A stretch of DNA of 64,000 bases from Mesorhizobium sp. ORS 3324 (GTDB lineage: Bacteria; Pseudomonadota; Alphaproteobacteria; Rhizobiales; Rhizobiaceae). Shown piece by piece: positions 45,201 to 51,763 of this stretch; position 1 is the stretch's first letter; every line of letters starts with the position of its first letter. A program made the translations under genes and the position numbers. The notes beneath the pieces were generated by a model. The model did not search any database, was not told where the DNA came from, and saw only the letters and a list, made by a program, of their open reading frames with translations. The stretch covers positions 1 through 64,000 of the forward strand of contig LM655203.1 in the NCBI GenBank assembly GCA_000824825.2. The letters are read 5' to 3'.

Positions 45201-45384
45201 TCAGTTCGTCGTAGTCCTCGATATCCAGAACTGCGAGCAGATCGGTTGATCCGACCAGATCATAACAGAGAGCTGTCATAACGCGCCGCTCGCTGCGAAC
45301 GTCGGACTCACTACTGTCGTCCTTGCTCAGAGCGCCCTTGGCAAGGGTCACGAGTGGAGGCTCTACACGAGGCTTTTCCGACAT
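42223..45384 (-). CDS. Cyclase-domain / AAA-type ATPase / TPR regulator
   Basis: About 1053 residues. Residues ~30-200 form a class III cyclase domain (YDLVGSTDLLAV, SEAGDGGVALF). The usual VNxAARL is LAMATRL here, so the transition-state Asn seems missing. The ATPase follows: Walker A GEAGIGKSRLV, Walker B ILVVEDIHWID, FIEEICQWIAED, then a long TPR-like helical half from ~600. Such proteins resemble LuxR/MalT-like signal integrators without an HTH. ATG 45384 (AAGG upstream) is preferred; GTG 45441 is also possible. It heads the YcaO/TfuA group and may regulate or assist it. Confidence 0.85.
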   Translation of the reverse strand: MSEKPRVEPPLVTLAKGALSKDDSSESDVRSERRVMTALCYDLVGSTDLLAVLDIEDYDELMSAFRREAGQAISSYSGVIVSEAGDGGVALFPAEMEAKDAASQAIRAGLEIIEACKRVGLEKDHTDLHVRVGIATSVTLVHGDGGDPAHASVTGPALAMATRLQAMAQPDAILVSDETRNLARRSHVFSFGGIHTIKGFAEPERTWRAISHKRDVDRFFAFGRLNNTFIGRGDELATIAARWHDAVAGKGSVILVQGEAGIGKSRLVYEVRKRTRFQRAKLLLFQCQPGGSHSALYPLLQNVRSDLAGKEGRLEASDVAEVFANQSVHDDEVVDIFSFLLGAEGSNPTLKEADLKVIREKAAWAVRRSIEAICERGPLILVVEDIHWIDLTSRQLLAELALFIHRVPVLLIMTARPGSETYSGFRDLPHITLKPLDRDETRQAIMAIRPEIGSAAHSELIGMVEEVTGGVPLFIEEICQWIAEDAASITDRLAPAGSSSRISVFEGILEARLEALGPAKDVARAAAVAGNRFNLGLLRKLLPEHSDETIGNALDTLIEARFLIRVRPSGEPDYGFRHALVRETIYNALLRRRRQALHQSLFSAVGRDRNLCPWLGTAELAEHAERAGLIEEAIDEFIAAGRESYDRSAMAEARQILDHAMTLCQRVRRPDKQDVLRLAAMMPLGPVLTATEGPNSLPARKLYEDGVEIARRRPLAERAKWFPIYWGWWFTGPTIDGERAQAVLADLRDVDDPEVQFQARHCVWAIEFNLGHHKNCIAAVDEGLARYGTGQRPGNATLFGGHDARVCGLSHRGLSQWFTGRAASAVRSLAEARRWAMQTAHVGSIAHVYINEAMLDCYRRDFSALRGVIADIRELTKRHHLPSLAALAQILEGWCEGNAARVEQGRDQIKEGLAIHAELQTPEDYPVYYGMLAELLARTGETDEALALVSSAAAEAEAGGSLSWLAELYRRKAHLLLLRGSSGMEVVAALSKSLAIADEQNAVPILLNAYEMLRTWGVSEELSRQYRSRVGLAKSAIEQGAALFVNREPSLRH

Positions 45385-46105
45385 GCTCAGTGCCTTGGCT
45401 GGCAGGGTGGGAGCGATACTATCAAATGCGCTAATATTCACCAGAGCGCTCGGACGGCCGTCATCTCCTCATAAGCAATACTTCGGACGATGTGCGCGTC
45501 ACGCTCCTGACGGCCCAATCTCACGATTGCCGAGAGCCGGATGAGTCTCTCGCAGTTTGCCCAACTCAGCCGCGTGCCGCCTGTCTGAATCCGTGGCGCG
45601 GAGGAAACATTGGGTGCGCCAAAGCTAGATTTTACGGCTCGCGGAACCATACGGAACGATACGGGAAGGAGGTCCGACCTGTGCCTACAAAAAAGACAAT
45701 GAAATCAAACAATTGGCGACGCCCTCCGGGCCCACCAACAATTTAAGCATTTGATTTTATTGTATTTTCTAGCCAATTTGGACTCAAACCCCTTGGGTCT
45801 TCGTAGAATCATAAACCCACGGGGCGCTGGTTGGTAAAGGCTCCTTCTATACCCGCCTCGAGAACCTGAATGACTCAACAGGCCCTTTGACAAAACGGGA
45901 GCCGAGTCTTCAGGAAGGCGCGGGGAGACATCGCAGCGGGTCAAAGGTGTCGGAGCGTAATCAGTCGGTGAAGATTGCCCAGAAGCCGGGCAGCATGCGG
46001 CTTGCGTCGCTCGCCGGCGCAGCCTCACCGACCGGCGCGACGCCGCCTTTCGAAATCGGAAGTCATGACCCAAAGCCGTCTCGCAATCCCGAGCGGGGAA
46101 TGGCT
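45385..46105. other. AT-rich intergenic region upstream of YcaO locus
   Basis: Should contain the promoter of the leftward YcaO/TfuA group. It holds repeat copy A (45648-45743) and an unusually AT-rich tract to ~45830. A minus-strand frame at 45438-45650 ends on top of the GTG 45441 codon, but its product is unrecognised. I looked for a short Cys/Ser/Thr-rich precursor peptide on both strands and found no convincing one. Confidence 0.5.
45648..45743 (+). repeat. Dispersed ~90-bp repeat, copy A
   Basis: Begins CATACGGAACGATACGGGAA; then GCCTACAAAAAAG at offset ~36, GAAATCAA at ~53, and CTCCGGGCC-CACCA at 76, followed by an AT-rich tract. Matches copy B over the first ~60 bases with identical spacing (AAATCA at offset 54 in both) and copy C over the whole length. 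Confidence 0.55.
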
Positions 46106-47534
46106 CTAAGCTCCGGAAGGCCGTCCTTCGGTTCCCCTTCCTGATTGGCTTTCTGCCTTCCCCAAACTGAGCTCCAGCCGCTCGATCAGCGCCAGATAGC
46201 GTGGATGATCACGCAGAGGATTCATATCAACGTCCTGCGCCATCCAGTGCACTTGCTGCAATCCAAGCTGCGGCACGCAGTGCTGCAGCGTGTCGATCGC
46301 CTTTTCGACGGCGCCGATCGCCGCCAGGAAACACGCGACATTGTAGTGGCTGTTATAGTCCTCCGGGTCGATGGTGATCGCGCGCTCGGCCCACTGGAGG
46401 GCCCGTTCGTCCAGCCCGAGATTGTGGAGGATGTAACAACCGTAGGCATAGGCTGCCCCATCGTCCGGATAGAGCTGCATGGCTTTCTCGATGCGGATAA
46501 GCAATCCCCTGAAAGCCTGTGGGCTTCCTCCTCGTCGCCCAGCGTCTTGCGGCAATTCCAGAGCATGCACATCGCACCATAGCTGTTGCGATCAACCTCC
46601 ACCGCCTTCTCGTAGGCGACCGCGGCCTCTGCAAACTTGCGCTCCATGCGCAGCACGTCGCCCATGGTCCTGTGCGCCTCGTAGAGATCGGGATCGAGCG
46701 CGATCGTCGTCTGCCCGCGGATCACAAGATAGCCGCCAACGATCAGGACCATCAGGGACCCCACCGCGTTGGCTATATTCAGCAACGTCTTCAGCCCGAA
46801 TTTCAACAAATAGAATTCAATGCGGTTGCTGAAGATCGTGCGTATGGTGCGAAAGGCTGTTCGGCGCTTCGTGGAGTGGCTGGCGAAGGAATTGACTGCT
46901 TGGTTGCCAAGCTTTCGGACCAGCGCGACCTGCCGTTCCACGAGTGTGTTCAGGTCCTTCTGCATGTAAAGCGCAAGCAGGATCTGCGGCAGGAGTCACA
47001 CGCCGCTCACCAGAGCGATCACCGGCTGCATGTAGATCATGTAAGATACGACGGAGATCATCATCGTGACGTTGACCACGCATTCAGAGATGCTGGTGCC
47101 GACAAATACGCCAACATAGTCGATCTCGTTGCCGATGATGCTGGCGGTCTGACCACTCCTTGCGTGCTCCTGCGCCGACCTCTGCGTGGCGACGAGAGCG
47201 AGTTGGTCGCGGGCCGTCTTCACCACGCTCTCTCCGACCCAGCCCTGATAGACGATCAGTGCGTATTTCAGCCCCGCATGCAGGAGTATAGCCGCAAGAT
47301 ACAGGCCGCCGATCATCAAGAGCGCCCGTACATTCTTGTCGGCAATCGTCTCTGCAGGTCGATGGGGATAAAGTTGGCCAAGGCAACCGAAATTGCGATC
47401 ACGCTGACATAGACCTGATGCATGCCGCTGGCGCGCCGGACAAAGCTGGGAAACTTCTCGCCAGGGCGCATCGCGTCGGCCATCGGCTCAAACGGGGCGA
47501 AGCGCCGCGCAATTGTCGCGAAGATTCCGCTCAC
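46106..47534 (-). pseudogene. Chimeric ABC-exporter / TPR pseudogene
   Basis: Starts at GTG 47534 (MSGIFATIARRFAPFEP) as an ABC exporter membrane domain. A frameshift near 47345 moves to IADKNVRALLMIGGLYLAAIL, then an in-frame TGA follows VIALVSGV near 47000, and the frame continues LLPQILLALYMQKDLNTLV. Near 46705 GGYLVIRGQTT passes straight into ALDPDLYEAHRTMGDVLRM, a TPR region like those after adenylate cyclase domains. Another frameshift near 46500 leads to IEKAMQLYPDDGAAYAYGC and the end. No ATPase or cyclase domain remains. So two unrelated genes were joined by deletion and then decayed. Confidence 0.7.
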
Positions 47535-47637
47535 CTTCGGTGCGCCTCCGTTGCCTCCATTTCCGGTCCAGCCGATAAGGGCAACGCACCCTGTCGGTGA
47601 CCAGCTGAGCGGGCATCCTCAATCAGGCCGGGGACTG

Positions 47638-48117
47638 TCACTCGGCCATGCCTTGCGCGCCGGCGTGGCCCGGGGCGGCGCCGGTCGTGCTCGAAGAAGA
47701 GCCTCTTCGACCATTCCGAGACCAGGCATAGGCGATCCTGATGCGCTGCTTCGACGCGTCGACCGCGCGAGACGCGCCGTATTCCTGACTGAAGCCGAGA
47801 CCGCAACTCGCTAGGACGATTGCTCCGATGATGACGGCCTCGCGGCCTTCACCGACAACGCCGGAAAAGATCGCCGCGACAATCAGGATCAGAACCAGCG
47901 GATTGCGACACTGCCACAACAGGACCGCCAGCGCTTGTTCCCGCCGATGATCGGCCAACATGTTTGGCCCGTGGCGCGAAAGCCCGCTGCGCGCCTCGGT
48001 CGAAGTCAGCCCGGTAGACCGAGAGCGGCATTCCTGCAGCACCTCGATAGCCGGTCGCGACCAGTAGGGCACGCCCATGCCGCGCCACGTTGGGGAGGAG
48101 GCTGAGTTCTCGATCAT
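47638..48117 (-). pseudogene. P-type cation ATPase, N-terminal fragment
   Basis: From ATG 48117 (MIENSASSPTW) the frame encodes the N-terminal region of a P2/P3-type cation ATPase: AIEVLQECRSRSTGLTSTEA, LSRHGPNMLADHRREQALAV and two membrane helices (NPLVLILIVAAIFSGVVG, AVIIGAIVLASCGLGFSQEYG). Matches to the family fade after SRAVDASKQRI and the frame stops; the phosphorylation and ATP domains (~700 residues) are absent. Its promoter region holds a perfect FixK/FNR-type box, so it was probably part of a microaerobic regulon before truncation. Confidence 0.7.
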
Positions 48118-48151
48118 CACGGTTTGGTAGCGAAGAAGGCCGCGAGCCCCC

Positions 48152-48165
48152 TTGATCGGCATCAA
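48152..48165. promoter_or_regulatory. FixK/FNR-type box
   Basis: TTGATCGGCATCAA matches the FNR/FixK consensus TTGAT-N4-ATCAA exactly and extends as CCTTGAT/ATCAAGG. It lies 35-48 bases upstream of the ATPase-fragment start codon, so its position fits control of that leftward gene. The same extended palindrome type occurs at 53786. Confidence 0.65.
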
Positions 48166-48937
48166 GGCCGGGAGAATTCACGATCCGAGCTGAAGCAGGC
48201 AGGCTGCGCGATGCGCTGGAGAGCTCAGGGCGTTGCGTGAACCGGGACCATCGTCTTGCCGGCGTCGCTGCTAGGACAGGCTTATGAAGGGAGGCCAGAT
48301 CGGTGAAGTAGAGCTCCGGAAAAGACCTCCTTCGGCGCCGTTGATCGCCGGGACGGGCTCGAGTCCGCCCCGGCGATCAATGATCCCGCAGAGTTCGTCA
48401 TCGTGCGTATGTTCGGCAATCAATTCGCTGGCATTGATCCCAGGCAGTTGGCCGCCATGGAAGTCGAGTTTGCTGAGTTGAGCGAGGAGTCTCTCGGACG
48501 GCTGCCGACTCACACGGCGCTCGTCCGTTGGAGCTTGTCGTGGTCCAAGGATATCTCGACCGGCTGATGGAAAACCCCGAGAGTGGTTCGGCATCTCGCG
48601 CGCGACCGGGCGAATTCGCTCACGATAATGAGCCTCTGGCAGAGCAACTATTTCGAGACGATATTGCAGCGGACCTGAACCGTGGTTCGAGCTTCAGCGA
48701 TGGGCCTTTGCAACACCTCATCGCATCGTAGGCGAGCTCGGAGTGCATAGGACGGGGCACGACGTTCGCAGCTTTGAATCACTGCGACTTCTCGGACCGG
48801 ATGAAACTGCGAGCTGCCGATCTCTTTCATCTGCTGCTGCGAACGATACGGAATGGTACGGGAACGCCCCCAATGCTGGCCCGTAAAAAAACAAAGCGAA
48901 ATCAATCGTTTCCATACGTCCTTGGCCGCTCGTGGGG
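48166..48937. other. Decayed intergenic region
   Basis: Contains short plus-strand frames (from 48411: MFGNQFAGIDPRQLAAMEVE, continued in another frame from 48528 by LVVVQGYLDRLMENP) that may be parts of one broken gene, but I recognise no family. Repeat copy B lies at 48845-48905 next to the end of the nitroreductase gene. Confidence 0.45.
48845..48905 (+). repeat. Dispersed repeat, copy B (shorter)
   Basis: Begins GATACGGAATGGTACGGGAA, 17 of 20 bases like copy A; GGCCCGTAAAAAAAC at offset 33 and GAAATCAA at 53 keep the same spacing. The later CTCCGGGCC part of copies A and C is not seen. It ends 33 bases from the nitroreductase stop codon. Confidence 0.5.
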
Positions 48938-50062
48938 TCAAGGCCTCGCATATCGCAGTGTGGCAATTCCTGCGGCGAGCACCATCTCGGCTGGACGGCG
49001 CGGCGAGAATGGCAGGTCCGGCCCATAGCCGAACCTCATGATGATGTCCGGCCGCCGTCCGTTCTCTCCAACCAGTGCCGCTAGCTCGGGACGCAGGCTA
49101 GCGACCTCGACCGGCTGGTTGATGAAGGCGTGCTTCAGGCCGAGGCTGGTGGCAGTCAAAGCGAAGCGCTGACAGGCGCGGCCGACCTCGATCCAGTGCG
49201 CCTTGTCCTCGCGCTCGGCAAGGAATACCGCGACGCCCGAAGAGGACGCGATATGGCGCGCATACCTCTCGTTCTCAGGGCCGGCCCGAAAGAATTGGTC
49301 GAAGGCGAAGTCGCCCAGCACGGTCGGCAGGACGGGATTGCCACTCGCGGCGGAGAACAGACCGTCGCCGGACGCCATCGCACTGCGTGGGTTGAACCGC
49401 ACCCATCGCTTCAGCTCATGCATGAACGCCGGGTCGGCCATTTGCAAGCTGTTGCCGGCAATGACGAGGTCGCGCACCCGGCCGATCCGCGCCCGGTCGA
49501 TGAGGAGAACCAGTCGAACCTTGAGCCCCGCCGCAGCCAGTTCGAGCCTCGAGAGATCGGCGGCCGGAACGGAGCGTCCGTCAAACTCGGCGCGAGTCGA
49601 CTGCCGTCGCGGGATCGCGGCAAGCAGAGGATCAAACCTTTCCGGACCCTTGGAAAAGACGTAGTGCGCGCCGTTGCCGTCGAGATCGACCTCGATCTCG
49701 CCTGGTCGCCCGGTTGCTGCAGCCGCAATCGACAGGTTCTCGGCTGCGCATCCGAGGCTGACGAACAGGTGGTGATCGTCCGGATCGACGGCGGGTGTCC
49801 GACGGGACCTATCCGGCAGGATGTCGATGACGCTATCGCCTGCATGGAACCGCCAGGGTTGGGTGTTGTGGCTGTTAGCGGCGAGCGTTGCATAGCGGAT
49901 GAGATCACGAATATCCGGCGCCGTCGTCAAACCGGCGCGCACCCGGCTCGCATAAGCGTCGTAAGCGGTCATCGATCCGACCGCCGACGTCCAGGCGGCC
50001 GTGCCGGCTCCTGCCAACAGAAGCGCGCCGCCAGCGCCGATCAGAAGGTTTCGCCGATTCAT
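48938..50062 (-). CDS. Exported or anchored nitroreductase-family protein
   Basis: 374 residues. The N terminus MNRRNLLIGAGGALLLAGAG is a Tat-like signal or anchor. The nitroreductase fold then shows AANSHNTQPWRF (FMN contact), PDDHHLFVSLGCAAENL, RRQSTRAEFDGR and the late SLGLKHAFINQPVEV. The sequence fits the Acg-like/large nitroreductase group that lies in low-oxygen regulons of several bacteria and may store flavin rather than catalyse. ATG 50062 follows GAAGG. It comes 39 bases after the PPDK-like gene, so it may share the transcript driven from near 53786. Confidence 0.82.
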   Translation of the reverse strand: MNRRNLLIGAGGALLLAGAGTAAWTSAVGSMTAYDAYASRVRAGLTTAPDIRDLIRYATLAANSHNTQPWRFHAGDSVIDILPDRSRRTPAVDPDDHHLFVSLGCAAENLSIAAAATGRPGEIEVDLDGNGAHYVFSKGPERFDPLLAAIPRRQSTRAEFDGRSVPAADLSRLELAAAGLKVRLVLLIDRARIGRVRDLVIAGNSLQMADPAFMHELKRWVRFNPRSAMASGDGLFSAASGNPVLPTVLGDFAFDQFFRAGPENERYARHIASSSGVAVFLAEREDKAHWIEVGRACQRFALTATSLGLKHAFINQPVEVASLRPELAALVGENGRRPDIIMRFGYGPDLPFSPRRPAEMVLAAGIATLRYARP

Positions 50063-50101
50063 ATCGTGCCTTCGCCACACCGAGTGCCCGTCGCATACAC
50101 G

Positions 50102-51763
50102 CTAAGCCACGATCGCGCTTTCGGCGGCGGATCCCGGTTGGCGGAGGCGTCCATGCAGTGCATCGAGGCGGGCCAACAACTCGACTGGCACGGTCTCGGC
50201 AATGTGTGCCGCTCCCGAGTAGATCTTGCCGCTGTTGCCATCCAAGGTCAGTGTAGCGCCCTCGGCAAGAACCGTGCCGCCAAAGGCGACCTCCCTTCGC
50301 GTGTCGTCGATCGTCATTGTCTCGCATCCCACCAGGCACACCTTGCCAAGCTGCCTCGCGACTACCGCAGCATGCGACGTCCTGGCACCATGCTGCGTCA
50401 ACAGACCGTCAGCAAGGGCGAGCGCAGCGATGTCGCTGGTCTCGGCATCGCGGCGAACCAGGATCACGCTCGCACCCGCGGCCTTACGCTCCCGAACCCT
50501 GGCTTCCTCAAGCGCGATCTCACCGCAGACGACGCCGTTGGCTGCGGATGCTGCCGACGCGATCGGCGGCAGTGCTGCGCCATCGTCGGCCGCGATCGTG
50601 AGAACGGTCAACGCCTGCCGATCGACGCCGCAAGTCCGCTCGCGTGCGGTCCCGGCGTCGATCAAACCCTCGGCGAGCAAATCGACTGCAATACGGGCGG
50701 CCGCGAACGGCGTGCGCTTGCCGGCGCGTGTCTGCAGCAGGAAAAGGACCCCTTCCTGGACAGTAAACTCGAAGTCCTGCATGTCAGCGAAATGACGTTC
50801 GAGCAGCGCTGCCGCATCGACCAGCTCATCCCAGACGCGCGGCGCGACGGCTGCAAGTTCTTCATGGCCGCGGGCCGTGCGGCGTCCGCTGACGACGTCC
50901 TCGCCCTGAGCATTGAAGAGGAAGTCCACCCAAGGATTGGGGTCGCCGGTGCTGGGATTGCGCGTGAAGCCGACACCAGCGCCGGAGAGGCCGCCGGCGT
51001 TGCCAAATACCATTCGCTGGACAGTCACGGCGGTTCCCATGTCATGCGACAGGCCGTGAAGATTGCGATAGGCCACCGCCTTGTCGCTTCCCCAGGACCG
51101 GAAAACGGCACTGATCGCTTCGCTGAGCTGGGTTTCCGCGCTTTGCGGGAAGGCCGAGCCGGTTTCGCGCTGGAATGTTTCCAGATGCCGATGCGCGATT
51201 TGCCGCAAGGCCGCAAAGTCGAGCGTTCCTCCTTCATCCTCACCCTGCCGGACGGCGGCAAGATCGGCTTCGAAATGCGCGAAATCGATGCCGGCGACAA
51301 CCTCGCCATAGCCGGCGATGAGGCGGCGGTAGGCGTCCCATGCAAGCCGCGGATGCCCAGTCAGCCTGATCAAACCGGGGACGGTCGCGTCCGTCAGTCC
51401 GATATTCAGCAGCGTGTCCATCATCCCCGGCATCGACACCGCGGCGCCTGATCGCACGGACAGGAGCAGCGGACGGCGGGTGTCTCCCAGCTTCAGCCCG
51501 GTGAGTGCTTCGAGCTCGACCAGCGCCGGCTGCCAAAGTTGTGGGCGGACGGCTTGGGGATGGATACAAAATCCCGTCCCCAACACGAAGGCCGGCGGCA
51601 CGTTGAGCCCAAGCGCGGACATCCGCGCAAGATTGTAGGCCTTGAACCCGAGCGCGGCTTGAGCAGCTGTCTCGGGCAACTGCTGCTTACCGCCGATCAA
51701 ATACACGCACTCCAGGTTTTCCCTGGTCGCGGGCCGATCAGCCGCCTTCGCGGAAGCACTCAT
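50102..51763 (-). CDS. PPDK-like protein lacking the pyruvate domain
   Basis: 553 residues; full pyruvate phosphate dikinase has ~880. Residues ~20-360 match the ATP-grasp part (GFKAYNLARMSALGLNVPPAFVL, SVRSGAAVSMPGMMDTLLN, GTAVTVQRMVFGN, GVGFTRNPSTGD, LLQTRAGKRT). The swivelling domain carries the phospho-His464 in GARTSHAAVVARQLGKVCLVGC. The C-terminal TIM barrel that binds pyruvate/PEP is absent and the frame ends cleanly, so this looks like a genuine short form that could phosphorylate itself and pass phosphate on. Its ATG overlaps the DUF47-like gene (ATGA). Confidence 0.85.
   Translation of the reverse strand: MSASAKAADRPATRENLECVYLIGGKQQLPETAAQAALGFKAYNLARMSALGLNVPPAFVLGTGFCIHPQAVRPQLWQPALVELEALTGLKLGDTRRPLLLSVRSGAAVSMPGMMDTLLNIGLTDATVPGLIRLTGHPRLAWDAYRRLIAGYGEVVAGIDFAHFEADLAAVRQGEDEGGTLDFAALRQIAHRHLETFQRETGSAFPQSAETQLSEAISAVFRSWGSDKAVAYRNLHGLSHDMGTAVTVQRMVFGNAGGLSGAGVGFTRNPSTGDPNPWVDFLFNAQGEDVVSGRRTARGHEELAAVAPRVWDELVDAAALLERHFADMQDFEFTVQEGVLFLLQTRAGKRTPFAAARIAVDLLAEGLIDAGTARERTCGVDRQALTVLTIAADDGAALPPIASAASAANGVVCGEIALEEARVRERKAAGASVILVRRDAETSDIAALALADGLLTQHGARTSHAAVVARQLGKVCLVGCETMTIDDTRREVAFGGTVLAEGATLTLDGNSGKIYSGAAHIAETVPVELLARLDALHGRLRQPGSAAESAIVA

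Noticed and set aside
45438-45650. 70-codon minus-strand frame just upstream of the cyclase/AAA gene as a YcaO precursor peptide
   Set aside because: Only one Cys, no core-like Gly/Cys/Ser/Thr-rich end, no ribosome site, and it runs into repeat copy A.
45721-45760. Possible tRNA 3' end in repeat copy A (GGGCCCACCA)
   Set aside because: No T-loop TTCGA, no acceptor pairing and no cloverleaf could be drawn.
49130-51451. 773-codon plus-strand open frame antisense to the nitroreductase and PPDK-like genes
   Set aside because: The minus-strand genes have clear catalytic motifs; the plus frame has no recognisable domain and is the kind of long antisense frame common in high-GC DNA.
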